A stretch of DNA of 35,157 nucleotides from Methylobacterium sp. E-066 (GTDB lineage: Bacteria; Pseudomonadota; Alphaproteobacteria; Rhizobiales; Beijerinckiaceae). Under the pieces are notes generated by a model. That model was not told the DNA's origin. It was given only the letters and a program-made list of their open reading frames with translations, and searched no databases. Location of the stretch: positions 1 to 35,157 of the forward strand of contig NZ_JAKSYO010000135.1 of NCBI RefSeq assembly GCF_022829635.1, given 5' to 3'. Positions 15,984 through 26,775 of the stretch are shown piece after piece. Positions within the stretch are counted from its first letter, which is position 1, and each line of letters begins with the position of its first letter. Made by a program: the position numbers and the translations under genes.

Positions 15984-16117
15984 GGTTTCACAAGGTCCGT
16001 GACCTTGTGCGGGTGCAGGGCAGAGCCCTGCTGCTGTCGGGCTTCGCCCGAGGCCTCAAGGGCCAGATCCAGAGTCTTACCCTGAACCCCGCCAAAGGGC
16101 CTGCCCTCTGGGAACCC
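15984..16117 (+). repeat. Multi-hairpin interspersed repeat, family B, copy 2
   Basis: Hairpins: CACAAGGT (15989-15996) with ACCTTGTG (16002-16009); GCAGGGC with GCCCTGC near 16015-16031; TCGGGC with GCCCGA near 16037-16051; and CCAAAGGG (16092-16099) with CCCTCTGG (16104-16111, one mismatch). It ends in GGGAACCC, as copy 1 does. Compared with copy 1 at 4024-4127, the third pair of the first stem changes from A-T to C-G on both sides. It lies between the HIT stop and the convergent PilZ stop. Confidence 0.8.
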
Positions 16118-16120
16118 GAT

Positions 16121-16480
16121 TCAGGCCGCGCTGGCGATGAGCCGGCGCAGGGCGGCGTTCTCGGCCTCGAGCTCGCCGATCCGCTGCCGCAGGGCGGTCT
16201 CGGTGTCGATTGCGGCCGGGGCCGTGCGGACCGGCTCCTCGAACACGACGCCGATCCCGTCCTCCCGGCGCCAGCACAGGCTGGCCCGGAAGGTCCGATC
16301 CCTCTGCGGGATGTACAGGTCGAACACCTGCGGCAGCGTCGTGGCATCGCTCAGGATCAGCCGGGCGCCGGAGCCCGACAGGTCGCGGACCAGGCAGTCG
16401 AAGCTCGACGAGCCGTTGTTGAACACGATGCGCCCCTTGAGGAACACCCTCTGGCGCGTCTCTTTGCGATGATCCGTCAT
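16121..16480 (-). CDS. PilZ domain protein (probable c-di-GMP receptor)
   Basis: A 119-residue cytosolic protein. The PilZ c-di-GMP binding signature is present: RKETR (RxxxR, residues 5-9) and 'DLSGSGARL' (DxSxxG, about residues 33-38), followed by a beta-barrel segment 'FRASLCWRREDGIGVVFEEP'. A C-terminal helix 'ETALRQRIGELEAENAALRRLIASAA' looks like a short coiled coil, so it may dimerise or bind a partner. Single-domain PilZ proteins act as adaptors that pass c-di-GMP levels to motility or polysaccharide systems; the target is unknown. Upstream on the same strand lies the small gene at 16543. Confidence 0.82.
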   Translation of the reverse strand: MTDHRKETRQRVFLKGRIVFNNGSSSFDCLVRDLSGSGARLILSDATTLPQVFDLYIPQRDRTFRASLCWRREDGIGVVFEEPVRTAPAAIDTETALRQRIGELEAENAALRRLIASAA

Positions 16481-16542
16481 GCGGACCAGTCTGCCGGGAA
16501 GCTCTTAAGGATTTCTGGCGACTAGACCGTCATCGCGGATAT

Positions 16543-16773
16543 TCAACCGATAAAGCGCCGGTCCATCGTCTGGAACAGGTAGAAGCCGTTGAAGCGCACG
16601 GCGGTATCGGCGGCCCGGTCGTCGAAATCCAGGGGCTGCCGGCTGGCGCCGTCGAGCTTGCCCCCGAAGGTCCAGCGGCCGGCGCCGATGAACGGCGGCA
16701 CGGAGCTGGCCTCCGGCACCGCGCAGCAGAGGCCTTCCACGCTCTTGAGCTGGAACAGGTTGTAGCTTCGCAT
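16543..16773 (-). CDS. Small hypothetical protein
   Basis: A 76-residue protein (MRSYNLFQLKSVEGLCCAV...) with an unusual Cys pair at residues 16-17 and the ending 'FNGFYLFQTMDRRFIG'. The ATG at 16773 has GGAGGGA about 6 bases upstream, which supports it over the in-frame start 24 codons earlier. No signal peptide or membrane segment is seen. I do not recognise the family. It lies 62 bases upstream of the PilZ gene on the same strand, so co-transcription is possible. Confidence 0.6.
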   Translation of the reverse strand: MRSYNLFQLKSVEGLCCAVPEASSVPPFIGAGRWTFGGKLDGASRQPLDFDDRAADTAVRFNGFYLFQTMDRRFIG

Positions 16774-16874
16774 CGGAGTCCCTCCGCTTGGCCGCCCCAC
16801 CTGCCGGCTCATCGCGATGCGAAGAATCGGCTTGACCGTAGCCATAATGGCACAATCGGTCGAGTTTGTGACGG

Positions 16875-18950
<2,076 letters not shown>

Positions 18951-19584
18951 GGGCGCCTGTCCGGGTGAGGGGTGGCTGCCGGTATCATATGGTGCGCGGC
19001 CACGCTCCGGCGACGCGCGTTGGTCGAGGCGGTGGGGTGTGGACGGCTCCTGACGGTATCGAGTACCAAGGGAAGAGGCGGTTGAAGGCCTTTCCAACGG
19101 ATGCCGTCCACGGGCGAAATTATCCACATCTTCCGGGGGGGGACAAGACCCCTGTCGGGGGCAGGCCGCCGAAGCCTCATCCGAGCGCGCGCCGCACGCT
19201 GAGACGCAGGCCTTCGATCTTCCACCTCGGGTTGGAGGATTTGCGAGAGTCGAAGCGTTCGCGGCTGCCCCTGCCGTCATTGCGAGCGCAGCGAAGCAAC
19301 CGAGGGACAGGCCACATCTGGGGATCGTCCGCTGCACTGGGTTGCTTCGCTGCGCTCGCAATGACGGCGCAGGACCGACCATCGAGCATCCCGTCAAGCT
19401 AAGCGCCCTCAGGCAAACACCTTCCCTAAAGGCGCGGCCAGCACCCCGCCGAACAGGCCAAAAATCCCATCCTGGTTTCCGGCCCGGAGCCCCCTGAAAA
19501 GCCTCCGTTAACGACAAACGGCCTAACTCGGGGCAGCCCGCCGGCCACTGGCGGATCCCTGTTTCGAGTATCGTTCGAGAACCC
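18951..19584. other. Gap between nadE and ftsK
   Basis: A 634-base divergent intergenic region with one copy of the 92-base element (19275-19366). No credible gene is seen. It should contain the promoters of both nadE and ftsK, but I cannot pick them with confidence. Confidence 0.5.
19275..19366. repeat. 92-base palindromic element, family C, copy 2
   Basis: Same length and arms as the copies at 14247 and 27739. It starts CGTCATTGCGAGCGCAGCGA and ends CGCTCGCAATGACG. Its centre matches the reverse complement of the copy 3 centre, so copies 1 and 2 share one orientation and copy 3 is inverted. Confidence 0.85.
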
Positions 19585-22500
19585 ATGCGCGCATCGGGAC
19601 GGCCTCCGTACTCTCATCGTGACCCTGCCCGCCCCGTCCGCGGCGGCGACCGTTCGGGCCTGTCGCTCGGCGCGCTGGCGCATCGGCTGATGGCCTTGCG
19701 GGCGAGCCTCACCCGACGCCTGTCCGGCGCCCCGGCCGGGCTGCCCGCCCGTCCGGGCTACGCGATCCCCGGCCGCCGGACGGAGCCGAGCTGGCTCACC
19801 GCGCCGGCCGCCATGGTCGGCCGGGACGGCTTCGAGCGCGGCCCGCGGGCCAGCGCCTCGGCGCCCCCCGAGCATGTCTGGCCGGCCCATGTGTTCGACG
19901 ACCGGGCGAGCCTCGACGCCCCGGACGAGCCGCGCTTCGAGAGCCGGATCGACCGCAGCGCCTCGACGCCGGGCGTGCTGGTGCGCCAGCCGCGCCGGCC
20001 GGCCTCGATCGCCCCCGAGGATGCGATGCCCGCTTCCCCGGTGCAGGCGGCCGCCGCCCCGGCGGCGCGCTGGACCCGCACCCCGGATTCGGTCCTGCAG
20101 GAGCGCCGCCAGCGCGCCCTGGAGGCCGAGCGCGTCGCCCTGGAGCGGGCCCGCGCCGAGGCGCAGGCGGCGGCGCTCGCCGTCGAGACCGAGCGGGCCG
20201 CCCGCGAACAGGAAGCTCGGGAGCGCGCCGAGCGCGAGCAGACCGCACAGGCGCGGGTCGAGGCCCCCGTGGCCATGCCCGACGCCGTGCAGACCGAGAT
20301 CGCGGAGGACGGCGAGGTGGTGCCGCTGTGGCGCCAGCCCTTCGTGGCGCCCCCCGGCGTCCGCTACTTCCGCACCCCGGACCGCCGCCCGGTGCGGCCG
20401 AGCGTCGAGCTGTCCGCCTCCACGGCGGCGATCGCCCCGGTCGCGGTGTCGGAGCCGGTCGTTGCCGAGGCTTCGGCCGAGGTTCCCGCCGAGGCGCCCG
20501 CCCGCGACTGGTCCGACCTGCCGGATTGGTCCGAGGTCCAGCCCTGGTTCGATGGCAGCGACTGGAATGCCGGCGACTGGTCGTCCGTGGAGGCCTGGGC
20601 CGCGCTGGCGTCGCAGCCCGTGGCCGCCGGCCTCGAGGCGGCGCTCGCCGCCGCTCCGGTGATCGCCGGTGCCATGCCGGCGGGAGCCGTCACCAATATG
20701 CCGGCGGCCGAGCCTGTGGTCGCCATGCCCCAGGAGGCTCCGCAGCCGCCGCGCCCGGTCTACGTCCTCGACCGGCTCGTGCGGTTCGACCAGCCGCCGC
20801 GTCCCGCCGATGGGCAGGATAACGGCCGGGACGATGACCTTCACGCCGACGAGACCGCCGCGATCCGCGACGCGTTCCTGCCGGCCAAGCCTGCCCTGGC
20901 GCTGGTCTTCGGCCCCGGCAGCGATGCGACCGAGCCGTCGGCGCCCGCTGCCGAAGCGCCCCGCCGCGCTCCCGCGCTCTGCGCCATGGCGGCCCGGGCG
21001 GCGATCCGCGCCGCCGGCCAGCCGAGCGTGCCCGCGCCGGTTCTGCCGGCCGCGCCCGAGTCCGCGCTTGAGTTCCTGTCGGAAGCGGCCGCCCCGATGG
21101 GTGTCGACCCGGTCCGGGTCTCGTCGGAGGCCGACCGGGTGGTGATCCCGATGACCCCGCGCACGGTCCTGCTGCGCGGCAAGATGGCGCCGCAGCCCGA
21201 GCCCGCCCCGGTGGAGCCCGAGCCCGCGCTTGCCGAGCCGGCTCTCGTCGAGCCCGTTCTTGAGGTGGCGCCCGCGCCGGAGCCGGTCGAGGCGCCCGCC
21301 GCCCAGCTGGTCGAGGTGGTCGCCGCCCCCGCCCTGCCGATGGTCGCCCCCCGGGCGCACCTGATCCCGGCCGGCCGCCATCTGGAGATCGCCAGCGTCG
21401 AGAACGCCGATTACGAGCTGCCCTCGCTCGGCCTGCTCGCCCTGCCGGACGAGAACGGCACCGAGGAAGTCGACGCGGACGTGCTGGAGCAGAACGCCCT
21501 CAACCTCCAGCAGACGGTGCAGGATTTCGGCGTGCGCGGCGACATCCTGGCCGTGCGCCCGGGCCCGGTCGTGACGCTCTACGAGTTGGAGCCCGCGCCC
21601 GGCACCAAGTCCAGCCGCGTGATCGGCCTGTCGGACGACATCGCCCGGTCGATGTCGGCGGTCTCGGCCCGCGTCGCCGTGGTCCCCGGCCGCAACGTCA
21701 TCGGCATCGAATTGCCGAACGACACCCGCGAGACGGTCTATCTCCGCGAGCTGCTCTCGGCCCCGGATTTTTATGAGAGCAAGCACAAGCTCGCTCTGTG
21801 CCTCGGCAAGAATATCGGCGGCGAGCCGATCATCGCCGACCTCGCGCGCATGCCGCATCTGCTGGTCGCCGGCACCACCGGCTCGGGCAAGTCGGTCGCC
21901 ATCAACACGATGATCCTGTCGCTGCTCTACCGGCTGAAGCCGGAAGAGTGCCGGCTGATCATGGTCGATCCCAAGATGCTGGAGCTGTCGGTCTATGACG
22001 GCATCCCGCACCTGCTCTCCCCCGTCGTGACCGACCCGAAGAAGGCGGTGATCGCCCTCAAATGGGCGGTGCGCGAGATGGAGGAGCGCTACAAGAAGAT
22101 GGCCAAGATCGCGGTGCGCAACATCGACGGCTACAACGGCCGGATGAAGGAGGCCCGCGAGCGCGGCGAGGTCATCACCCGCACGGTCCAGACCGGGTTC
22201 AACCGCGAGACCGGCGAGGCGGTGTTCGAGCAGGAGGCGATGGACCTGTCGGCCCTGCCCTACATCGTGATCGTGGTCGACGAGATGGCCGACCTGATGA
22301 TGGTGGCTGGCAAGGACATCGAGGGCGCGATCCAGCGGCTCGCCCAGATGGCGCGCGCGGCCGGCATCCACCTGATCATGGCGACGCAGCGCCCGTCCGT
22401 GGACGTGATCACCGGCACCATCAAGGCGAACTTCCCGACCCGCATCAGCTTCCAGGTCACCAGCAAGATCGACTCGCGGACCATCCTCGGCGAGATGGGC

Positions 22501-23025
22501 GCGGAGCAGCTGCTCGGTCAGGGCGACATGCTGTTCATGGCCGGCGGCGGCCGGACGACGCGCGTCCACGGGCCGTTCTGCTCGGACAGCGAGGTCGAGA
22601 GCGTGGTCGCCCATCTCAAGCGCCAGGGTCGGCCGAGCTACCTCGACGCCGTCACCACCGACGACACCCCCGAGGAGCCGGCCAAGGAGGGCAAGGGCGG
22701 TCGCGGCGCCAAGGCGGAAAAAGTCGAGCGTTCCGAGGAGCCCGACGAGGAAGCCCCGGTCTTCGACATCGGCGCCTTCGCGGCGGCGACCGGCGGCGAG
22801 TCGGACGACCTGTACAAGCAGGCGATCGAGGTGGTGCTGCGCGACCAGAAGGCGTCCACCAGCTACATCCAGCGCCGGCTGCAGATCGGCTACAACCGCG
22901 CCGCCTCGATCATGGAGCGGATGGAGATCGAGGGTATCGTCGGCCCGGCCAACCATGCCGGCAAGCGCGACATCCTGGTCGCCGGGGCGCCGCACGCCTC
23001 GAGCGGGATGTACGACGACGAGTGA
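19585..23025 (+). CDS. ftsK: FtsK/SpoIIIE-type DNA translocase lacking membrane segments
   Basis: A 1146-residue protein. Residues ~1-600 are low-complexity Ala/Pro/Glu/Arg-rich, with a charged helical stretch near 170-230 ([22 protein letters not shown], split by Ala runs). The conserved FtsK part follows: an alpha domain ('[14 protein letters not shown]...[33 protein letters not shown]'), the RecA-type motor with Walker A GTTGSGKS (763-770) and Walker B IVVDE (about 896-900), and a winged-helix gamma domain (~1075-1140; '[18 protein letters not shown]') that reads KOPS sites. FtsK pumps chromosome ends through the septum and activates XerCD. Unlike canonical FtsK it shows no N-terminal 4-TM domain, and no upstream start would add one. 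It heads the ftsK-lolA-xthA cluster. Confidence 0.9.
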   Translation: MRASGRPPYSHRDPARPVRGGDRSGLSLGALAHRLMALRASLTRRLSGAPAGLPARPGYAIPGRRTEPSWLTAPAAMVGRDGFERGPRASASAPPEHVWPAHVFDDRASLDAPDEPRFESRIDRSASTPGVLVRQPRRPASIAPEDAMPASPVQAAAAPAARWTRTPDSVLQERRQRALEAERVALERARAEAQAAALAVETERAAREQEARERAEREQTAQARVEAPVAMPDAVQTEIAEDGEVVPLWRQPFVAPPGVRYFRTPDRRPVRPSVELSASTAAIAPVAVSEPVVAEASAEVPAEAPARDWSDLPDWSEVQPWFDGSDWNAGDWSSVEAWAALASQPVAAGLEAALAAAPVIAGAMPAGAVTNMPAAEPVVAMPQEAPQPPRPVYVLDRLVRFDQPPRPADGQDNGRDDDLHADETAAIRDAFLPAKPALALVFGPGSDATEPSAPAAEAPRRAPALCAMAARAAIRAAGQPSVPAPVLPAAPESALEFLSEAAAPMGVDPVRVSSEADRVVIPMTPRTVLLRGKMAPQPEPAPVEPEPALAEPALVEPVLEVAPAPEPVEAPAAQLVEVVAAPALPMVAPRAHLIPAGRHLEIASVENADYELPSLGLLALPDENGTEEVDADVLEQNALNLQQTVQDFGVRGDILAVRPGPVVTLYELEPAPGTKSSRVIGLSDDIARSMSAVSARVAVVPGRNVIGIELPNDTRETVYLRELLSAPDFYESKHKLALCLGKNIGGEPIIADLARMPHLLVAGTTGSGKSVAINTMILSLLYRLKPEECRLIMVDPKMLELSVYDGIPHLLSPVVTDPKKAVIALKWAVREMEERYKKMAKIAVRNIDGYNGRMKEARERGEVITRTVQTGFNRETGEAVFEQEAMDLSALPYIVIVVDEMADLMMVAGKDIEGAIQRLAQMARAAGIHLIMATQRPSVDVITGTIKANFPTRISFQVTSKIDSRTILGEMGAEQLLGQGDMLFMAGGGRTTRVHGPFCSDSEVESVVAHLKRQGRPSYLDAVTTDDTPEEPAKEGKGGRGAKAEKVERSEEPDEEAPVFDIGAFAAATGGESDDLYKQAIEVVLRDQKASTSYIQRRLQIGYNRAASIMERMEIEGIVGPANHAGKRDILVAGAPHASSGMYDDE

Positions 23026-23034
23026 GGCCGCCGG

Positions 23035-23057
23035 GCCGCGATCCAATGGGTCGCGGC
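23035..23057 (+). terminator. Hairpin between ftsK and lolA
   Basis: GCCGCGATCC (23035-23044) pairs with GGGTCGCGGC (23048-23057) with one non-Watson-Crick position and a 3-base loop, 9 bases after the ftsK stop. There is no T-run. It may partly end or attenuate transcription into lolA, or stabilise the ftsK mRNA. Confidence 0.35.
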
Positions 23058-23154
23058 TCGTCGCGTCGCATCTTCGCCACAGGGCGGGGGTCTAAGCCCC
23101 GTCCATTCCCGTTTCTGCCGGATCGCCCGCCCGGGCGCCCAGGAGGTTCTGCCG

Positions 23155-24069
23155 ATGATCGGCCGCCGCACCCGCACAGCCGGCTCCCTGATCGCCGCTG
23201 GGCTGTGGCTCGCCCCCGCCGCCCCGGCGCAGGCGCAGGTCGGCGCGTTCATCGACAGCCTGTTCGGCCGCAAGGAGGAGCCGGCCCCGGAGCCGGAGGC
23301 CGCCCCGGCTGCGCCCGCGCCGGCAGCGAAGAAGCCGGCGGCCAAGCCTGTCATGAAAGACGCGGCCAAGGATGCCCCCAAGACCGGCAGCCTCAAGCCC
23401 AGTGCCAAGAATTCCGAAAAAGCCGATCACAAGGCCACCGAGCCGAAGGTCGCGGCTGTCGGCGCGCCCTCGGCGCTGGCCCCGTCCGAGCCGGCGGACG
23501 CCGCGACGGTGCTCGCCCAGGCCAACGCCTATTTCAACGCCATGAACACCCTGACGGGCAGCTTCATGCAGATCGGCGCGGACGGGCGCCGGATCGGCGG
23601 CAAGCTGACGCTGGCCAAGCCCGGCCGCCTGCGCTTCGATTACGACCAGCCCTCGCCGCTGGAGGTCGTGGCCGACGGCACCTCCGTGGCGGTGCGCGAC
23701 CGCAAGCTCGCCACCCAGGACCTCTATTTCATCGCCCAGACGCCGCTGAAATTCCTGCTCCGCGAAAAGATCGACCTCGCCCGTGACCTCTCGGTCACCG
23801 ACGTCGCCAACGATCCGGGCGGCGTGCGCATCAGCCTGGAGGACCGGGCGACCTTGGGCGGGACCTCGAAGATCCAGCTGTTCTTCGATGCCGAGATGAA
23901 GACCCTGTCGCAGTGGCGGATCACCGACCCGCAGGGCTACATCACCACGGTGCAGCTCTCGAACCTGCAGCGGCCCAAGACCGTCGACGGCAGCCTGTTC
24001 TTCATCAATTACGGGCGCGCCGAGGACAAGGCGATGCAGCAGCAGATCCAGCAATCGCAGCCCAACTGA
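23155..24069 (+). CDS. lolA: LolA-type outer membrane lipoprotein carrier
   Basis: A 304-residue periplasmic protein. It has a signal peptide (about 1-28, ending APAQAQ), then a long Ala/Pro/Lys-rich linker (about 38-110), then the LolA domain: 'ANAYFNAMNTLTGSFMQIGADGRRIGGKLTLAKPGRLRFDYDQPSPLEVVADGTSVAV' and 'DPQGYITTVQLSNLQ'. LolA carries lipoproteins from the inner-membrane LolCDE complex to the outer membrane. The position between ftsK and xthA is a recurring Rhizobiales arrangement and supports the call. The linker makes it about 100 residues longer than E. coli LolA. The ATG at 23155 follows GGAGG by about 8 bases. Confidence 0.88.
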   Translation: MIGRRTRTAGSLIAAGLWLAPAAPAQAQVGAFIDSLFGRKEEPAPEPEAAPAAPAPAAKKPAAKPVMKDAAKDAPKTGSLKPSAKNSEKADHKATEPKVAAVGAPSALAPSEPADAATVLAQANAYFNAMNTLTGSFMQIGADGRRIGGKLTLAKPGRLRFDYDQPSPLEVVADGTSVAVRDRKLATQDLYFIAQTPLKFLLREKIDLARDLSVTDVANDPGGVRISLEDRATLGGTSKIQLFFDAEMKTLSQWRITDPQGYITTVQLSNLQRPKTVDGSLFFINYGRAEDKAMQQQIQQSQPN

Positions 24070-24095
24070 TCGATCGGCGGACGCCGAAACCTCCA

Positions 24096-24215
24096 CCCCG
24101 TCATTCCGGGGCGCCGCAGGCGAGCCCGGAATCCAGAGCCGCCGACGGCGCAAGACCCTGCTAAACCTGCGTTTCTGGATCCCGGGCTCCGCTGCGCGGC
24201 CCCGGGATGACGGGG
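24096..24215. repeat. Interspersed palindromic repeat, family E (full copy)
   Basis: A 120-base imperfect palindrome between lolA and xthA. The left part starts CCCCGTCATTCCGGGG and the right part ends GGCCCCGGGATGACGGGG; inner arms near 24121-24136 and 24176-24188 (GCCCGGAATCCAG / CTGGATCCCGGGC) also pair. A half copy lies at 34262-34317. Confidence 0.75.
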
Positions 24216-24270
24216 CGGGTTATCCTGCTGCTGTAATACCTGATCGAACACGCAACCCGAGACCCCGCCC

Positions 24271-25080
24271 GTGCGCCTGTCTGTCACCACCTGGAACATC
24301 AACTCGGTGCGGCTGCGCATCGACCTGGTCCTGCGCGTCCTGGCCGAGCACAAGCCGGACGTGCTCTGCCTCCAGGAGACCAAGTGCCCGGACGACGCCT
24401 TCCCGCTCAAGGCCCTGCGCGGCTCGGGCTACGAGCACGTCATGTTCGCCGGCCAGAAGGGCTATAACGGCGTCGCGATCCTGTCGCGCTTCCCCCTGCA
24501 CACCCGCGGCGTGATGGGGTTCTGTGAGAAGCAGGACGCCCGGCACATCTCGGCGGTGCTCGGGCCGGAGGCGGGGGCGGCCTCGGGGATCGTGCTGCAC
24601 GATTTCTACGTCCCGGCCGGCGGCGACGTGCCCGACCGGGAGCTCAACCCGAAATTCGCCCACAAGCTCGACTTCCTGAGTGAGCTGCGCGCCTGGGGCG
24701 GCAAGCGCGTCGCCGGCCCGGCGATCCTGGTGGGGGATCTCAACGTCGCGCCGCTGGAGCACGATGTCTGGTCGCACAAGCAGCTCCTCGACGTGGTGAG
24801 CCACACCCCCGTCGAGACCGAGGCCCTGGAGCTGCTGCGCGGGGAGGCCGGCTGGATCGACACGGCCCGCCACCTCACCCCGGAGCCGGAGAAGATCTAT
24901 ACGTGGTGGAGCTACCGCTCGCCGGACTGGTCGGCGGCCAACAAGGGGCGGCGCCTGGACCATGCCTGGGTCTCGCCGGATCTCGCCGGCACGGTCCGCT
25001 CGGTGGAGGTCCTGCGCGACGCCCGCGCCTGGGAGCGGCCCTCCGACCACGCCCCCGTGACCCTGACCCTGGAGCTGTGA
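24271..25080 (+). CDS. xthA: Exodeoxyribonuclease III
   Basis: A 269-residue member of the exonuclease-endonuclease-phosphatase family that cuts DNA at AP sites and removes 3' blocks during base excision repair. The catalytic set is complete: N9/N11 in 'TWNINSVR', E36 in 'CLQETK', D156 and N158 in 'VGDLNVAP', and D259-H260 in 'PSDHAPV'. 'KGYNGVAILSR' and 'RLDHAWVS' are further family signatures. The start is a GTG at 24271, since the first residues (MRLSVTTWNINS) match the family N-terminus and no ATG is available. It is the third gene of the ftsK-lolA-xthA cluster, separated from lolA by the family E palindrome. Confidence 0.92.
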   Translation: MRLSVTTWNINSVRLRIDLVLRVLAEHKPDVLCLQETKCPDDAFPLKALRGSGYEHVMFAGQKGYNGVAILSRFPLHTRGVMGFCEKQDARHISAVLGPEAGAASGIVLHDFYVPAGGDVPDRELNPKFAHKLDFLSELRAWGGKRVAGPAILVGDLNVAPLEHDVWSHKQLLDVVSHTPVETEALELLRGEAGWIDTARHLTPEPEKIYTWWSYRSPDWSAANKGRRLDHAWVSPDLAGTVRSVEVLRDARAWERPSDHAPVTLTLEL

Positions 25081-25135
25081 TTCGGTCGCACGGAACCGCC
25101 ATGACGCCGGAGCATTGGCGGTTCACGAACCCGCG

Positions 25136-25249
25136 ATGCGAGCCGGCCCGATGCGCAAGATCCTGATCGCCCTTCTGCTTCCCAAGGTCGTCTCCTTCCT
25201 GCGCCGCCGCTACGGCGGTCCGCACGCCGCCCGCGACCGGGCCTTCTGA
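25136..25249 (+). CDS. Short hydrophobic basic peptide
   Basis: A 37-residue frame from ATG 25136 (or 32 residues from ATG 25151). It has one hydrophobic stretch, ILIALLLPKVVSFL, then RRRYGG and a charged tail ending ARDRAF. The third positions are mostly G/C like real genes here. Neither start has a strong ribosome site. It lies 55 bases after xthA on the same strand. It could be a small membrane-associated protein; I do not recognise it. Confidence 0.42.
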   Translation: MRAGPMRKILIALLLPKVVSFLRRRYGGPHAARDRAF

Positions 25250-25342
25250 GGCACGCTTCAGCATCGGCGGCGTGACTGTGACGGCCGGGCCCGGCACGCG
25301 GCCCCAACGCCTTCGGCCCGGCCCTCCAGGAACCCGACCCCG

Positions 25343-26221
25343 ATGACCGACGATCCCCGCGAGGCCGGTCCCCGGCCGCCGTTCCCCGGCGACCAGCAGC
25401 AGGAGCGGCCGGGCCTCACCTCCAGGATGACGCCGCGGCCGGACCACGGCGAAGACAGCTACGTCGGCAAGGGCCTGCTCACCGGCCAGGCGGCTTTGAT
25501 CACCGGCGGCGATTCCGGCATCGGCCGGGCGGTGGCGATCGCCTATGCCCGGGAGGGCGCCGACGTGGCGATCTCCTATCTCGAGGTCGAGCAGGAGGAC
25601 GCCGAGGACACCAAGGCCTGGGTGGAAAAAGCCGGCCGCCGCTGCCTGCTCCTGCCGGGGGACATCCGCGACGAGGCCCAGTGCCGGACACTCGTGGACC
25701 GCACCATGGCCGCGTTCGGGCGGCTCGACATCCTGGTCAACAACGCCGCCGCCCAGGTGGTGAACGAGGGCCTCGAGGACCTGACGGCCACCGATATCGA
25801 GGGCTCGTTCCGGGCCAACGTCTTCGCGATGTACTACCTCGCCCAGGCCGCCGTGCCGCATATGAAGCCGGGCGGCGCGATCGTGAACTCGACCAGCGTC
25901 CAGGCCAAGGTCGCGGGCCCGAACATGCTGATCTACGCCGCCACCAAGGGCGCCATCGCCAGCCTCACCATCGGCCTGTCGAACCTGCTCGCCCCCAAGG
26001 GCATCCGGGTGAATTGCGTCGCGCCCGGCCCGGTCTGGACCCCGATCCAGCCGATCGTGAAGAGCCCCGAGGAGCTGGAAGAGCTCGGCGCCCAGACTCC
26101 GCTGGGCCGCGCCGGCCAGCCCGCCGAGCTGGCCCCGGCCTACGTCCTCCTCGCCTCCCGCGAGGGCAGCTTCATGTCGGGCGCCCTGGTGCCGGTCACC
26201 GGCGGCATGCCGATGCTGTGA
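25343..26221 (+). CDS. SDR family oxidoreductase (YghA/general-stress type)
   Basis: A 292-residue SDR with an N-terminal extension of about 45 residues rich in Pro and acidic/basic residues ('PPFPGDQQQERPGLTSRMTPRPDHGEDSYVGKG') that is typical of the YghA/YdaD/YhdF group. The Rossmann motif is TGGDSGIG, then NNAA, the catalytic Ser in 'IVNSTSVQAK', YAATK, and the end 'SGALVPVTGGMPML'. Members reduce aldehydes or oxidise polyols with NAD(P)(H) and are often induced in stress. The ATG at 25343 is the first start. Its stop lies inside a palindrome shared with the stop of the converging cache gene. The true substrate is unknown. Confidence 0.88.
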   Translation: MTDDPREAGPRPPFPGDQQQERPGLTSRMTPRPDHGEDSYVGKGLLTGQAALITGGDSGIGRAVAIAYAREGADVAISYLEVEQEDAEDTKAWVEKAGRRCLLLPGDIRDEAQCRTLVDRTMAAFGRLDILVNNAAAQVVNEGLEDLTATDIEGSFRANVFAMYYLAQAAVPHMKPGGAIVNSTSVQAKVAGPNMLIYAATKGAIASLTIGLSNLLAPKGIRVNCVAPGPVWTPIQPIVKSPEELEELGAQTPLGRAGQPAELAPAYVLLASREGSFMSGALVPVTGGMPML

Positions 26222-26234
26222 GGCGCCCGCCTCA
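26219..26234. terminator. Short palindrome holding both stop codons of a convergent pair
   Basis: TGAGGCG (26219-26225) and CGCCTCA (26228-26234) form a perfect inverted repeat. Its left TGA is the SDR stop and its right TCA is the complement of the cache gene's TGA. It could act as a small bidirectional terminator; there is no T-run. Confidence 0.4.
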
Positions 26235-26723
26235 CTCCACGTAGACCCCCGCGCCCACCAGCGCGGGGGTGCCGTCGACGATGGTCGCGCAGACGTAGCT
26301 CCACTTCACCTCCGGCGTGCTGCGCCGGGGCCGCGGGAACATATAATCGACCCAGCCGGACCCGGACTCCCGCACCACGCCGATGAAATCCTTGTGGAAC
26401 TGCTTGCCGGCCGCGTCGTGCTCCTGAAGCAGGTCCCGGCCCTCGCGGTTCGGATGGGCGGCGTTGAACAGCACGATCCCCTGCATGTCGACGACGAACA
26501 GGTAGACGTCGCCGTAGCGCCAGGGGCTGTTCTTGCGCCGGAACTCCGGAAACGCCGTCCGGCCCTTGCTCTCGATCGTTTCGGCGGCCTCGTTGACCAG
26601 GGTCTCGATCTCGACCGCCTGATGGACCGGGACGCGCTCGTCCCGGCCGATGACGGGTCGCGTCGGCAGGAAAACGATCAGGGCCAGGATCGGAAGGCAG
26701 AAAAACAGCAATCGCTTGGGCAT
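26232..26723 (-). CDS. Exported single cache domain protein
   Basis: A 163-residue protein with a hydrophobic N-terminus (MPKRLLFFCLPILALIVFLP) that is a signal peptide or membrane anchor. A small-molecule-binding cache (sCache_2-like) domain follows: 'VNEAAETIESKGRTAFPEFRRKNSPWRYGDVYLFVVDMQGIVLFNAAHPNREGRDLLQEHDAAGKQF' and 'GSGWVDYMFPRP'. This domain usually forms the sensor of chemoreceptors and histidine kinases. Here it stands alone, with no signalling domain attached, so it probably acts as a periplasmic binding protein. Its ATG at 26723 lies 52 bases after the hypothetical gene at 26776-27078, probably in one transcript. Confidence 0.8.
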   Translation of the reverse strand: MPKRLLFFCLPILALIVFLPTRPVIGRDERVPVHQAVEIETLVNEAAETIESKGRTAFPEFRRKNSPWRYGDVYLFVVDMQGIVLFNAAHPNREGRDLLQEHDAAGKQFHKDFIGVVRESGSGWVDYMFPRPRRSTPEVKWSYVCATIVDGTPALVGAGVYVE

Positions 26724-26775
26724 GGTCGCGCCCCTGACGGTCCATCCCGATCCGGTCGGCCGGATCCCCGGAGCC

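Noticed and set aside
18951..19586. 212-codon N-terminal extension of NAD+ synthase
   Set aside because: It reads through the 92-base repeat and the intergenic gap; the family N-terminus begins near the GTG at 18950.
19426..23046. 1206-codon minus-strand open frame opposite ftsK
   Set aside because: Very long, but the composition (runs of Gly, Arg, Leu, Asp, His) is that of an antisense shadow; ftsK on the plus strand carries full motor motifs.
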